Positions 1 to 34,858 are shown, counted from the first letter of the stretch. The stretch: 64,000 nt of DNA from Paraescarpia echinospica (GCA_020002185.1 CM034536.1:11924170-11988169); one strand, 5' to 3'. Notes: a model not told the origin generated them from the letters alone. Numbers and translations: made by a program.

Positions 1-1790
1 CTAATACAGTCCCCACGCGTTACGCTGCGCGTTGCATGTTTGCGTGCTGAACCTCCCTATTATAAAATACCACACATTCGATTGATGCCATGAATGAGTT
101 CTCTTCCGATGCAAATAGGTAGAGTCTGTTTATAAGCTCATCCTGAAAACACCACGTAGTATTTTATGGCTCTCGGGTTTATGCTACGACTGTGCATGTA
201 GTCGCGCCGCAGTCTATCCCAACTACAGGGGTCGACATTCCACATTCACAAGCAATGCCCCACCTAACGAAAGCGCCGCTCTCCCAGCAAATCTTATGCA
301 CCTTGGATTGGGGCAGCACAGAACACTCCCACACGACTGTATCTGGCGAGTCTCTCTCTCTATGGTATGCTGTTCTCCTGCAAACATGCCAGTTTCAACC
401 AACACAAAAGAACATGTAATCAAAAGATGAAAAGGGAGCTACCGAGTGTGTCAATAACAGAATACAAAACATAGATTAAGATATATCCATGGTTTATGGT
501 CCCACGGCCTCAAGCCAATGCACACGAACGACTTTAGTAGTTCTTTATTATCATCATCATCTTTTATTTCCGACAAACGTTTATATTTGACACATTTTAC
601 CCAATGTTAGGAAAGGAGGTCGCAGAAGTAATGCAGCCAAAGCTCTTGCACCCATTCTCTCATAAAATGCATGTAGTTCACTTGTTTCAACACTAGCCCC
701 AATCGTCTCTTTCTCCAGTTGATCGTCATCTTCTCGCCTGCCTGCCTAACGTGCCCGTTTCCTAGCTATATTGTCATTGTATATCTCTCTTCTCCGTGTA
801 TACAATTCATTGCCAGACTTCACATAAATCGAGTTTCCTCTTCTTCGTTGTCACGTTGATTTCAGTTTTAAAACAATAAAACATTAAAATTAAAAAAAAA
901 AAAATTGATAAATCAGATGTAAAATCTGACTGTGCACACTATTTATATGCATACAAATACAAAGTAAACATAACTAATTTAGAAATAATAATTATATGGA
1001 TATAAATAAATGGGATGTGAAATCACAATAGTACCGAAACATCCACATCCTTTGAAATGACAACCAAGACCGAAAGTTGGACGAATTCAGCGAACTTCCT
1101 GTTCATTTACTAGATGTCTGTTACCCGGACTGGGGCTTTAATTGTTGTGTTAGAAGCTCGTGTGCAATGGCGAGAAACTGTATTATCTGCTTAGGCTGGG
1201 CACTCGCCATACAGAAACTCGTCTCCGGTCCCAAACGCCTTCCGCTGCTACAACTGACCGAACTGACATTGACTTCCGTTTTAAATACGAAGTTGAAGGA
1301 AACACGTGACCGCGAGTCGTTGTAGCCAGTTGAGGCGTGAACTGAATCTTCCAGTTAACCCAAAACGTATGCAATGTAGACAGAACCATCCAAAATACTG
1401 CTTACCGATGCCTGGTCTACATTACCCTACACTACTTCACACAACTTTTCTTGACTGCCTCAAATACAGTATGTGACCTCCCTACTGTTCAAGGTGGAAC
1501 CTTAAAGCTAAAAAGATAAATAAATTATTATGCTAAGCTGTACTTATCTGCTAAATGTTCTCGTAACTTTTTGGTCGTGAATATATAAATAGGATAATAG
1601 TCTAACATAATTATGTCACCATTATTCTTATTGGGTGTTTTCTGCTTGTCCTGTTCTGTTGCTGTAAGGGATAAAGATTTTGTTTTATGCAAACCATTGA
1701 CATCTAATAATTTTAATGTGCATTTTTCTCTATTTCAATTTTGCATAGCCTGCCATGTCTTCATGTTTGTTATAATAGAAAGTTACTGCT
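1..1790. other. Unassigned flank
   Basis: AT-rich sequence with an A-run at 891-903. I see no exon that I can support. Bases 1075-1110 share a short 'ttcagcgaacttcctg' string with the dispersed repeat family seen at 15.8, 22.8 and 59.8 kb. Confidence 0.4.
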
Positions 1791-1799
1791 AATCCCCAT

Positions 1800-4700
1800 C
1801 TACGCCAACATTGAAATTAGCAATAATTTTATTACTAGCAGGAGATGTAAGTCTCAATCCTGGGCCAGCTGTTAGACGAAACATTCGGGTGACCACTACA
1901 AACGTTCGATCTGTACGAGATAAGACAGCCTCACTTTTTAATTTCAAAGAAATAAACATTCTTGCTGTAACTGAGACCTGGCTCAGACCACATGATACAC
2001 CTGCGTGCATTGCTGACGTTTCCCCTTCTGGTTACACCTTTCACCATCGACCACGTTTAGTCGGCCGTGGAGGTGGTGTTGGCTTTCTTACATCACAGCA
2101 GTTCAAAGTTAAATAACATTCTAACCCTGAATACTCCAGTTTTGAGTCCATCTGTGCTGTAATTTCAGATTCTTCTTTCTCCGCATACTTAGTTTGTATC
2201 TATCGCCCTCCAGGACATCCGGTAAATTTCTTTGAAGAGTTTCAGGATATGTTGGAAAATCTGGCAATTATTCATTCAGAAGTTTGCATTTTTTTGTGAT
2301 TTTAATCTACATTTGGATATACCTTCTACAACTACAACTATGTTTGATGATATTCTGGCATCGTTTGATTTGAAACAACATGTTACCTTTTCGACACATA
2401 TACACGGCCATTGGCTTGACATCTTGATAATCTGTCCAACTTGTAATAATATCCCAGCACCTACTGTTTCAGATGGGTTATCAGACCACCATACTGTCAT
2501 TGCTAATGTTAACGTTTCTATAACCCCATTAGAGTTTAAACACAATGTGTCTTACAGAGCCATTCATAGGATTGACATTACAGCTTTAATGGCTGATATC
2601 CTTATATCCAACCTTATCACATATCCAAAAATACATCTATCTGACTTATATAAACAATACTGTCAAGTACTCAATACATTACTCAACAAACATGCACCTA
2701 TAAATGTGCGTCAGAAAGGCCACCGGCTCCATGGATGACTTCCGAAATTGTACTATCTAAAAGGCGTCGTCGTTATTTAGAGCGTGTATGGCGCAAATCG
2801 CGCTCGCCATTAGACAGGTCGCGCTACTCTAAGCAATGTCACCTCTGTAACAAACAAATGGCCATAGCTAAATCAGATTATTATACAAATATGGTCATAA
2901 ATAAGTCTGATAACCCGCGTCAGCTATGGAACGGCATCAATAATATTCTACACAGACGGCCTACTCCATCGCTACCTGATCATGTATCAATTAAGTCTCT
3001 ATGTGATGCGTTCTCTAGTCATTTTAAGAATAAAATCAGTATTATTCGTTTTGCTTTCCCATGTCATAATTTAAGTAATGTCAGTGTGGACTTTCCACAA
3101 GTAAATTCTCTACTTGTATCATTTGAACCTGCAACAATTGATGAAGTTAAGAAAATAATTATGTTCTCCCCAAATAAATCTTGTGCATTTGATCCATTTC
3201 CAACAATACTGCTAAAACATGTTTCGATACACTAATTGGACCTATAACAAATATTATAAATGCATCACTTTGCTCTGGCTGTTTTCCTGATGATTTCAAA
3301 TACGCCCATGTCACACCACTTCTTAAGAAGTCATCTATGCCTAAACAAGACCTAAACAGTTATATACCTATTTCTAACCTCAGCTTTATTTCCAAAATAC
3401 TAGAAAAGTTTGTAGCAAGTCGTCTAAGGTCTCACATTAGCACAAATGTCTTAACTAATGTGTCACAATCAGCATATAGGCAGTTTTATTCAACAGAGAC
3501 TGCCCTCTTAAAGGTTCATAATGACATTAACTTGAAAATGAATAACGGTAAAGTGACTGCACTTACCTTACTAGATCTCTCTGCCGTGTTTGACACGATT
3601 GATCACAGCATTCTCATTGAACGCCTATTAAAGTGGTACGGCATATCTGGCACAGCTCTAAGCTGGTTGTCTTCGTATCTAACTGATGGATACCAAACTA
3701 TAAAGATTGGGAACTGCTTTTCAGCTGCATTGCCGGCTTTATTTGGTGTTCTCCAGGATTCTGTTCTTGGGCCTTTGCTTTTTACTCTTTACACCACGCC
3801 ACTAAGCTCTTATGTAAAGACATAACTTGAATCATCATCTTTATGCTGATGATACTCAGATCTACATTTCGTTGGCTACTCCGGATACGAATCGCTCCCT
3901 TAACCAACTTAGTGATTGTCTTCAAGATATCTTCCACTGGATGACTGACAGCAAGTTGAAATTAAATGGAAATAAAACTGAATTGATCATTATTGGTACT
4001 CCAATGCAGGGTAGTAAACTACGCGTATCAGTATATCACGCCAGCAACCTCGGTGCGGAATCTAGGAGTGATCTTTGATAGTAACTTCAATTTCCGATAA
4101 CACCTATCTCAAACATGTCGCTGCTGTTTTTTTTATCATATTCGTGATCTTCCCGTATTCGCCGGTATATGACATTTTCTGTTGCTAAAACTATTGCAAC
4201 AGCGCTTGTTAGCAGCAGGCTTGACTAATGCAATTCCCTCCTTTATAATATCACTAGCAAGGATATCACAAAACTTCAGCGTGTCCAAAATTATCTAGCA
4301 AAAGTAGTTGCAAGATCTCCTTGTTTTTCTCACTATGTACCACTTTTGAAGTCTTACTGTACGATATCGTATAATATTTAAGATCTGTACCATTACATAC
4401 CAGGCACTGTCCAGTAAACAACCATCTTATTTGCATTCATTGCTTACTCCTGTAAGAAAACCTATCCAGCTTCGATCATCTAGTTCTGACCTATTTTTTG
4501 TTCCTAGAGTCAACACTAACATTAGAACTAGGGCTTTTTCTGTTGCTGCACCAACTCTTTGGAATATGCTCCCTCTTAGTGTTAGATCAGTTGAACATAT
4601 TACAAAATTCCGTCGTCATTTAAAAACTTATCTTTACAACCTTGCTTACCCACCGTAGCTCCCTAGCGCCTTGTCACATTTGTTGACAACAGGAATGCCA

Positions 4701-4803
4701 CTTATGGATTTTGAGATTGACCAATCCTTTTGTTTTGATGCGCTTCTGAGCTTGGTTTCCAAGGATTTAGGCGCAATAGAAGTTATCTTATTATTATTAT
4801 TAA
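1800..4803 (+). mobile_element. CR1/L2-like LINE (family A), broken
   Basis: Non-LTR retrotransposon ORF2 spread over several frames. It starts with a hydrophobic leader and a 2A-like peptide (1841-1867), then an endonuclease (NVRSV, TETWL, RPPG, DFNLHLD, SDHH), a reverse transcriptase (YIPISNLSF, LDLSAVFDTIDHS, LYADDTQIY) and the family C-terminus (TRAFSVAAPTLWN). Breaks: a stop near 2114, a frameshift near 2235, a stop at 3233-3235, a frame change at 3826, and decay from 4078 to 4430. The 3' UTR (tttaggcgcaatagaagtt, then TTA repeats to about 4803) is shared with the copy at 42.7-44.6 kb, which proves one family. Not functional as it stands. Confidence 0.88.
1841..1867 (+). other. 2A-like ribosome-skipping motif in LINE ORF2
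   Basis: GDVSLNPGP follows a Leu-rich stretch at the start of ORF2. The known consensus is D-V/I-E-x-N-P-G-P; here E is S, so activity may be reduced. 2A-like peptides are known at this position in several invertebrate CR1-type elements. Confidence 0.75.
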
Positions 4804-4951
4804 TATGTTTGGTGTTACCTAGCGCTTTTTATGGCGTAATTCCTTCGCAGTCACGTGATTGGATCGGTAGATGACGTTGCACAATTAACAATTATCGGGA
4901 TAATGAAAATTTTGCATAACAACTTCAACAACGGTGCAATTTGATTGCACG

Positions 4952-5317
4952 GTTAACTTAATTCGTCTTCGCTACGTCCTGTAACCTGTATATCCAGAAA
5001 CCACGATAGGTCGTGAATTACGAAAATTCTTAGTCGTTATTTGTTTCACGTCACTCAGAATGTGCTTTACATCGTCCGGAAGTTGTGTTGCGTCGGGGTC
5101 GGTTTGTCCGGTGGTCTATCGGGTTTTGAACCCGTCTGCCGGTGGACCTGCTATATTTCTATACGTGTAGGCCTCGGTGTTATTTATCCGCAGTTGTCCG
5201 TTGCCAACAGTCAGCGCGTAAAACTTAACAACGATTTAAAATAGAAATGATACAGCGTAGAGCGGTTAGGTTTGTTGTGAATGATTATAAATATACCAGT
5301 TCAGTAATATCAGTGTT
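4952..5317 (+). repeat. Segment shared with 6752-6911
   Basis: The first about 100 bases (from ttaacttaattcgtcttcgc) and the last about 55 bases (agcggttaggtttgttgtga) recur at 6752-6911, where the 200 bases between them are missing. The right part belongs to the LINE fragment at 5246-5600. Confidence 0.8.
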
Positions 5318-5600
5318 AGAAAATCTACAGTGGGAAACTCTTGAATCAAGATGTTGCAAGCTACACATAATTATGCTCTATAAACTTGATTGTTAACACC
5401 TTAGTACACATTTACAAGAATATTTATTTGTTACTGGCATCATCTAGAACACTTGCTAAACGCAGTTTAAAATTTAGGCAAATCTCTACGTAACTTGAAT
5501 GTTTTAAATATATTTTTTCCCTAGAACATCTGTGTGACATAGTCTCCCAGCATCAGTTGCTGAGGCTCCTAACTTGGTACATTTGAAACAGGAGCTTTCT
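5246..5600 (+). mobile_element. 3' fragment of a jockey/CR1-like LINE
   Basis: Reads MIQRRAVRFVVNDYKYTSS, ENLQWETLESR and LHIIMLYKL, the C-terminal block typical of this LINE group, then decays with stops. Bases 5600-5930 show nothing recognisable. Confidence 0.7.
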
Positions 5601-6450
5601 AATTTAAAGTTTTAATCTTGTCATCCCAATAGCTGATAAGGCAATTTGGAAATCCGTCTCTTTAATATGTAATATAATATGTACAGTACCATTCGGATTA
5701 TTGTTTGCTATTTTTAATTCCTTTTAATCTGTTGTTGGTCACCCTGACACATAATTATCAGACGTGTAAGAATGTCGTATAAGGTAGACGTAGACGTAGG
5801 CGCGACCAACCGACGTCTGGGTGACATGGCGAAAGTGCACCCCTTAACTGCACAACCTGATATGCCGTGCTTATAACCACCGAAGCAATAGTAGGTGCTA
5901 AAAACACGGCAGAAAAACATATTTTGTCATATGCGTTATATTATCCGCCAGTCTGGTATTTATAAGTATGGGGCAAGCCTGGGCTTGAAGCAGTCCATGG
6001 ACTTGGCCGTCACTATCGCCTGGGATGGACCGTTCCATTCCGGGATTGTCCTCGGGAAGAACGACACCTGCCGGTACTGTGTCCTGCAGTAGGGGATGTC
6101 GTAGCTGCAGGTGTTGTTCTTCCTGGAGCTCAGCCTGCTGTCTGTTGGTTCTGGCAGGTAGATAGAATTTGTGGAGATGAGGCCATGGTGGAATTTATAA
6201 AACATCTCCAGCCGAGCTCTTTTCCGTTTCTGCTGCAGTCTGGGCCAGTCAAGGGAGTCGAATATGGAGTCAACACAGGATGTTTGGTGGTGTCGGTTTG
6301 AGACCCATCTTGCTGCCCTGCGCTGCACTCTCTCTGTGGCCTGGGTGTCACTTGCAGTGTAGGGGTTTCACACGGTGGCTGCATATTCAAGAATCGGTTG
6401 AACGAGGATTGTGTATGCGGTTTCTTTCGTATTCTTGTTTCTGATCTTCA

Positions 6451-6744
6451 GGTTGCGCCGGGGGAAGCCGAGGGTCGTATTGGCTTTGTATGTAGTGGTG
6501 TTATTTCAGGTCGTCTTGAAGGTTGACAACGATGTATTTTATGGTTCTCCATGGTGTGTCCATGCAGCTCATACGATGGTGAGATCTTCTTCCTCTTGCG
6601 GGTGGCATTCAACGTAGAGCATTTCTGCAGGTGGGAGCTCATGGAGCATTGTTTCTCCCAGGTGGTGAAGGAATCGAGGTCTTCTTGCAGCTTTTGTTGA
6701 TCTTCTCTCTTCTTGATAGGGTTGCAGCACATGTGTTTTCAGCG
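6451..6744 (-). repeat. Duplicated RT segment, copy 1
   Basis: About 290 bases, near-identical to 6930-7222, both coding the KKREDQQKLQEDLDS region of the PHD LINE. Confidence 0.85.
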
Positions 6745-6751
6745 AACACAA

Positions 6752-6911
6752 AATTAACTTAATTCGTCTTCGCTACGTCCTGTAACCTGTATATCCAGGA
6801 ACCACGATGGGTCGTGAATTACGAAAAGACGTAGTCGTTATTTGTTTCACGTCTTGAAGGTGAGCGGTTAGGTTTGTTGTGAATGATTATAAATATACCA
6901 GTTCAGTAACA
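6752..6911 (+). repeat. Internally deleted copy of 4952-5317
   Basis: Sits exactly between the two duplicated RT segments, as if it was captured during the rearrangement. Confidence 0.8.
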
Positions 6912-6929
6912 TCTTCTTGCTTCCGGTCT

Positions 6930-7222
6930 TCAGGTGGCGCCGGGGGAAGCCGAAGGTCGTATTGGCTTTGTTTGTAGTGGTGTTGTTTTAGGTCGTCTTG
7001 AATGTTGAATCCGATGTATTTTATGGTTCTCCAAGGTGTGTCCATGCAGCTCATGCGATGGTGAGATCTTCTTTCTCTTGCTGGTGGCACTCATCATAGA
7101 GCATTTCTGCAGGTGGAAGCTCATGGACCATTGTTTCTCCCAGGTGGTGAGGGAATCGAGGTCTTCTTGCAGCTTTTGTTGATCTTCTCTCTTCTTAATA
7201 GTGTTGCAGCACATGGTGTTGT
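6930..7222 (-). repeat. Duplicated RT segment, copy 2
   Basis: Second copy of 6451-6744; this one continues into the rest of the element. Confidence 0.85.
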
Positions 7223-9559
7223 CAGCGAACAATCGGACTTTGGATTTGATGCCTTTTGGTAGGTCATGGATGTATAGTAGAAGTAAACTGGGGCCACAGA
7301 CTAAGCCTTAAGGGACTCCCGAGTCCACTGGCATGAAGTCAGATCTCTCTCCCTCCACGACCACAGTCTGCCGTCTGCCCTCGAGAAAGCTCTCAATCCA
7401 TGCATTGAGGCGACCTACGATGTCATAGCGACGTAACATGTGGGCAGGCAGTGTATGGCTGACTTTGTCGAAGGCTTTTGGAGAAATCTAGGACACTTGT
7501 GTCCTTCTGGTTTCTCTCTCTAGTTCTTCGGATGTTTCGTCCACATACACCGGAAGTTGCGTCTCCCAGGACAGACCGCGTCGGAAGCCATGCTGCTTTG
7601 GAGAGAGGATGTTGTTCTTCTCGAGGTGCAACATTGTTTGGCTGGTGATGATGTACTCCACAACCTTGCAGGCTATGCATGTGAGCGAGATGGGACGGTA
7701 GTTGATTGTCGTTCTCCTTTCTTGAAGAGAGGTGTGATGTGGGCCAATTTCTAGTCAAGTGGCAGGGTTCCGGTGCTGTACGAGTTGCGGAAGAACAGGT
7801 TGAGGGCTGGAGTGATTTCCTCAGCGACTGTCTTCAAGAGCTTTGGTGTAGTGCCATCAGGGCCGCAGGCTTTGTTGTGGCCCAGGTTTAGTAGCAGCTT
7901 CTTCACTCCCTCTTCTGTGATGTTAATGTCTTCGCAGGCTGGATAGTCTGGGAGGTCCGGCTGTGGAGGGCAACGCAGTTTAAACTTCTCAGCTGTAATG
8001 GTGTCTTTGGGGCCGAAGACAGAGCGGAACTCGTTGTTGAGAAGCTCGGCTTGTTCCTTGGGGTTTTGGGATGAGCTTCCCGGCATCTTTGAGTGGAGAG
8101 ACTCCCATCCCCCCAGTTCTTGTTGATGAAGCTCCATAACTTCTTCTTTGAGGTGGTTGGGTTCGCCGCGTCGTTGGAGATCAGTAGAGTCTCTAATAGA
8201 GGCGACTCAGGCGTTTCAGTTGTTTGAATATATGTCGCAGGCCTTCATCTACATACTTTTTCTAGCGTTTGTGGGCCGTGTCTCTCTTTCAAATCAGCTT
8301 CTTGGTTTCATAGTTAACCCAGGGGTGGCTTGGTTTGGAGTTGGTTTGCTTGTGCGGAACGTGTTCTGAGAGGGCTTGATTCAGGCCGCTTTTGAGTTCT
8401 GTCCAGATCTCTTCAACTGCGCTATTTTCATCACAGGTGGTCATGATGTGATGTTCAGTTGGGAATGGGTCGTTTCGGCTGGCGCTTTTTTGGAAGATGG
8501 ATCTGCAGCTATATGTAGGCTGCATCGTGGTCAGCAAGCCCATGGAGCACCTCAGTTCTGGTGACCAGCTTTGGGTGATTCGTTATGAAGAGATCTAGGA
8601 AAGTTTCTCCTGTAGTGGGTTCCTGCACCATCTGCTCCAGCCTACATCATTGATGTCATCCATGAATTTTCGGTGGGTGTTCGAGCTTGGAGATCCCTTC
8701 TTCAGCGTCTCGGTGGGCCAGTGCCACCCACGGAGGTTGAAATCTCAGCCTGCTACAATGATGGCGTTGTTGGTGCTAAAAGCACGGTGGGCGGATTCAG
8801 CAAAGGCCTTCATGCTCTTTGTGTCCTCTGTGTGGGGGTGGTAGCAGCAGCAGACCAGCAGTGTGCGACGTCCTTGTCACTTTACCCTCACCCCAGGATT
8901 TCACAGTCCGTAATCAATTCGAGTACTTCAAGAGAGGTCATGTCTTCTGAGACAGCAATGAACACTTCTCCTACGCTCTGACCAGGTCTGACCCTACGAT
9001 AAATGTTGAAACCCCTGGGGAAGATGTCTGCGTTAGTATACAGTGGGATTAGCCACGATTCTGTATCGAGGATTACGTCCGGTCTAGTGCTCTGAACGAG
9101 ATTACTGGTGGGGTGGATGTGTGATACGGGTGAAAGGAGCTGTCCAGATTACAGTTCAGAGATGAGTCGTCCGATGTTATACTGTGCTGTGTGGTGCTTA
9201 GGCCGTGTAGGTGGAAGGCAACATAGCATTTGCACATAAATTATACTATAATGCCAGGTGCCTTCATTTCTGGCGAGGTAATCGTATGAGCCACTGTTTA
9301 TGTTCTGATATCCTGCGTGGAACCACTGTCCACACGATTCACAGGCAACTCCCCGTTGGTTCCAACCAACTGAGCGGTCACACATGTCACATGGGTAGTG
9401 CGTGTCTTCGTCTGGGCTGTCGTATGGTATGTGAGGCGAAGTCGGGGAAGTTGCGGCTTGTTGGGGAGGATTTAGGTGCAACATGGTGAGACACACAGCA
9501 GACAGGCAAAGTACTGAATACTGTAGTAGTTTCTTGGTAGCTGACATCGGGATAGGGTC

Positions 9560-10176
9560 AGATGGAGTATACGGTATCTTACGACAAAATGACAGTGATT
9601 CAGGTTGTCATGGAAGCCGCCATTCGCCATGGTTGTTTACGTTTTGACAGTTCATAGGCACGCGCTCGATATAGATTTACTTGGTGGATGCGGTAAATGA
9701 AACGAACAACCTTTCCCTACCTTTGCTTCAGGGGAGGGTAGAGAAGGTGATATGTAAGAAATAGCACGGCTTTTTAGGCCAGGAAAATATGTTTTCCATA
9801 AAGAAAACAGCGGGAAAACAGCGGAGCTCACGGAAAGATGTGTGGATCTTCGCGCATGCACAACCCATTCTATGGTTGCATATATGTGAGCAAAGTCCCA
9901 ACATAATAAGTTAAGCATTAGGCCTGCGTAGGAATGGTTTGGTCGCGTCGATCCACAAACTGCTACAATGACGCCACCTAGCGAGTAAAACATGTTAATG
10001 CAAATTTACGCTAAAAGGCGTTTTGGATCATAAAAATCGCCCGACCCACACAGTATATTGGTGCGGCGGGAGTGGTTTGAACGAATGCTAAATAAATAAC
10101 GTTTTTCGGACTTGCAAGACCGTCCCTAAGTAAGTCAAATGTTAGTTAGACACTTGATTCAGAAATCTGAAACAAG

Positions 10177-10209
<33 letters not shown>

Positions 10210-11080
10210 GACTGTCTGTCTGTCTGTCTGTCTGTATGTGTCTACTCCTACCTTTGCCGCGATCACACAGTGCCCTACAAAATATATTTACATACTTTCA
10301 CTTACAAATATGTAGCAACGTTCACCAGTGACTTCCAAATATATTTTTTATTTTGATGACACCGCGCCACTACACCGTTTTGGTTGAACGTAATCATAAA
10401 CATGCTGCTGACATTATAATTTTCACAACGTTGCGGATATAATAAAATCTCGGATGATTCCCATCTTTGGTTTATTGTATTTTATACCTTACAACAATTA
10501 TAAACACTCGTATGCAAGAGAAACTGACATAACGTAATCGAGTCAACTATTAAATATTCGTAACCACAGACAAGGTACGGCCCGTATAAGACTATGCCGA
10601 TATTGAGACCCAGTTCCAGTGTTGTTTTTGTTCTCAAACTTGACTGACGTCCGACTGTAAATTTTTGTTAGACTTTTACTCGCCATGACATGTTTTTTTA
10701 CATCACCGTATAACATTTTGCATCTGGGTTCGTATCTGTCGGATAATCTACACCACATAGCAAGGCACCATGTTGTCTTTACATACAAAATCCTAGCACG
10801 AGTTCCCGTCTTCTTTTGCATGGATGAAATATTCTGTCGAACTGATGTGTATTAGCATTAGGTTGTGACGTCTGTGGCTTTGATAATTGCCTTGATTTTA
10901 ACGTACGTGACGCTTGCGCGCGACACTGTCACACAAAGACAGAGCAGATGTCACAGGAAGAGAACTGGAACCCTGCAAGAATACACACGATGACATCACA
11001 CCAACGAATACCTGACGTCCACTAGTTTCTTTCTTACGTATCAATACACGACGGTTGGGTTGCATTTCCCGCATATCGTA
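9560..11080. other. Downstream flank of gene II, no gene seen
   Basis: Contains a (CTGT)n tract at 10177-10236. Short ORFs here have no recognisable motif. A tttatt (AATAAA on the minus strand) at about 10,471 is a possible but distant poly(A) signal for gene II. Confidence 0.35.
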
Positions 11081-11084
11081 TACA

Positions 11085-11112
11085 CACAGATACAAGCGCA
11101 GGCACATTGGCA

Positions 11113-11144
<32 letters not shown>

Positions 11145-11367
11145 CACACACACACGCATACATGCTTGCACACATGCACAGTGTTAATTGCACATACATA
11201 CGCACTCACGCACCTACACACACATACGCCCGCCCGCCCGCACGCACGCACGCACCACGTATACTCGTTCGCCCTTTCGCATGCACGTACACACGAACTC
11301 ATACACACACGTACGCATACTCGCACGCACATACACACAACACGCACCCACAGTCACCACATTCACG

Positions 11368-11402
<35 letters not shown>

Positions 11403-11425
11403 GCACGCACACACACACACAATCA
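11085..11425. repeat. (AC)n/(ACGC)n compound microsatellite
   Basis: Cytosine-adenine repeats with ACGC interruptions, starting about 50 bases past the stop codon of gene II. His/Thr-rich and Cys/Val-rich ORFs over it are artefacts. Confidence 0.95.
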
Positions 11426-11472
11426 CATTATCATGTAGTAGTAGTATCCGACAGATCCACACCCTGTCGTGC

Positions 11473-32675
<21,203 letters not shown>

Positions 32676-32744
32676 GTCACGTGTCTCACGCTACCAGTCG
32701 GCACGCTGTCGCACGCACGATAGAACTACGTAAACTACTAATTG

Positions 32745-32940
32745 AGTCACCATACCAAATGTCATATTCATCATCACCACCGTCATCATAGTCATCGTTA
32801 TCATCATCATTATCATCATCATCATCATCGTGTCGTTATATTTTTGCTGTCGTCGCCGCCGCCGTCGACATTTTCATTAACGCCATCATCTCCATCATCA
32901 TCAACGTCATCGCCATCGTCGTTATCATCATCATATGTGA
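32745..32940. repeat. (CAT)n/(TCA)n degenerate tract
   Basis: Trinucleotide CAT/ATC repeats just upstream of the first exon of gene II. 32,940-33,950 shows no gene. Confidence 0.85.
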
Positions 32941-33959
32941 TATACACGTAAGCTGTTCATAGATTAAATGGAAGTTTTCTGTTCGTTTCATCGTAAAATC
33001 CTGTTTTGTGTAGTCTGAACGATATTATAACATACTGACCGCTTCAAGTGCGTTTTGATGAAACATCTGTTAGTGTTGAAATGAAAGTATTTCGCACACC
33101 GCTTTTGAAGGCTTGGCCTCGGGTCCGGTTACCAATTTATACTGTATAAAACACGATTTTACAATAATAACGAACGAACAGCCTCCCTTTAAGGTTTACG
33201 AAGAAGAACAAAATGTTGTACACTGCATTTCTTGAAAGTATATAGATACCAAGAACAGTGAATAACGTAAATTATGTAAGTTAGAGTATTAATATAAAAG
33301 ATAATAACATATTAAATGTTCCCAACAAAACGTTCACAGAATCACACAGACACGTTCTGAAAAACAGAAACTGCACGATTAGCCTACTGCGGAATTCATT
33401 CAAACGGAATATTGTTGGATACTACGCATTTGACTTGTTACAGCAATATCCTCACACAACATTCAGGGCTATTTAATACACACCGGAAGTAGGACTGTTT
33501 ACTTGATATGTCCGCCCAACTTGCCACGTAATGCGGTTAACAACGTCACAAAGCGAAGCGAAGGCAAGGACTTCGCACTAATACCGGAACATCCGAATGT
33601 ATTTCCAGTTTATGTTGTGTTGTAACTGGTAGGGTACTAACATGTCAATTTCGAAAAAAATGAACTGTCTTAAAACTGGTAGTGAGGACAGTAATTGTTC
33701 GCTCACGCAAAGCGGTGGATATGTGATTACAGCGTGTCTGGGCGACCTCGAGGCAATGTTCAAATACCTACCAAGGGTCGGAAGGCGCTCGGCTGATGTT
33801 GTTTGCCGGCGGATCTGCTCCGGTCCTGCTGCTATCCCGAAATGCTGTAGGTGCTTCCGTCACATCCGGTGGTTTTTTTTGCATGTCTCTTCGTCGTAAT
33901 ATATTTTGAGATTTGTTGAACTAACACATTCATGCAATACGGCCAGGGATGCAACAATA

Positions 33960-34090
33960 TATCGAACTATCGATGCATCACGATAGTCGATGTCGCGATG
34001 CAATACTATCAATACTATTAATATATTTAACTATCGATAGTTAACGGCGATAGCACAGTGAACTGTCGATAGTAACGATAGCTGGCCTAA
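33960..34090. promoter_or_regulatory. Cluster of ATCGATAG-type palindromes
   Basis: At least six ATCGAT/CGATAG motifs in 130 bases, including a perfect 18-base palindrome at 34027-34044 (ttaactatcgatagttaa) that contains TATCGATA. It lies about 1.4 kb upstream of the gene II start. TATCGATA is the DRE core bound by DREF/BEAF-like factors in insects; a regulatory role here is inference only. Confidence 0.35.
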
Positions 34091-34764
34091 CTCATCAACA
34101 AGTCTTCTTGTGCCGCTGTAATACTATCCACAGACGTGATTTTTCAACAATATTACGTATCGTTTACTTATTTACCAAGTCCACCGACCTAACGTCAACA
34201 ACTGTCGATTAAATCAGCATCACTCAAGGATCGCCATTGTGAAGCAACTGACTTAAACTCTGAGCGATGGCGCCACCCGTCAATTTTGGCTACGTCGTCA
34301 ATATGTTGCTTATCTCAAGGAAAAAGGGAACATAAGCATATTTAATTTCAATGATATGAGACTATTGAGATCATCGCGATAGCATAGCAATAGCACTTAC
34401 TGCTTACTGCTCCCGTACTCACCCCTACAAGTAAGTATGTATGCTGCATTTAATACGTACAGAACAAAGTGTTGGTCACTAGGTAGATCTTAATATTAAA
34501 TACTGCGAATAAATGTCATTGAGTTAATGCATAATGGTTATCCGTGGTAAGCCTTTAATTCGATCTGCGATTTGGTATTAAAACGGCAACTTTGTTTGAT
34601 AAAATACGAAAATGAAAGGCCAACATTATAAATATTTGTAATTAAAATAAGTAAAAATATAACATAAAGTTCAATTTTACATTTGATCGGGTGGCTCCAT
34701 CACATCAGAGGTATAGAACATCACCCCTGGTTAATGAGTATGATGTCCGATTGACACGACTGCA

Positions 34765-34858
<94 letters not shown>

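Larger units (their letters stand above)
5930..9560 (-). mobile_element. PHD-finger LINE, rearranged
   Basis: From 5' to 3' on the minus strand: a PHD-type zinc finger at 9547-9250 (CDMCDRSVGW, CESCGQWFH), endonuclease remnants (9.1-8.3 kb), the pre-RT region with NKACGPDGT (8137-7751), RT pieces including FADN where FADD is expected (7232), and the C-terminal block MQRRAARWVSNRH, SFFPRTIPEWN (6328-5960). PHD fingers are known in CR1-like elements. Many frameshifts. An RT segment is present twice (6451-6744 and 6930-7222), separated by a copy of the 4952-5317 segment. Confidence 0.83.
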
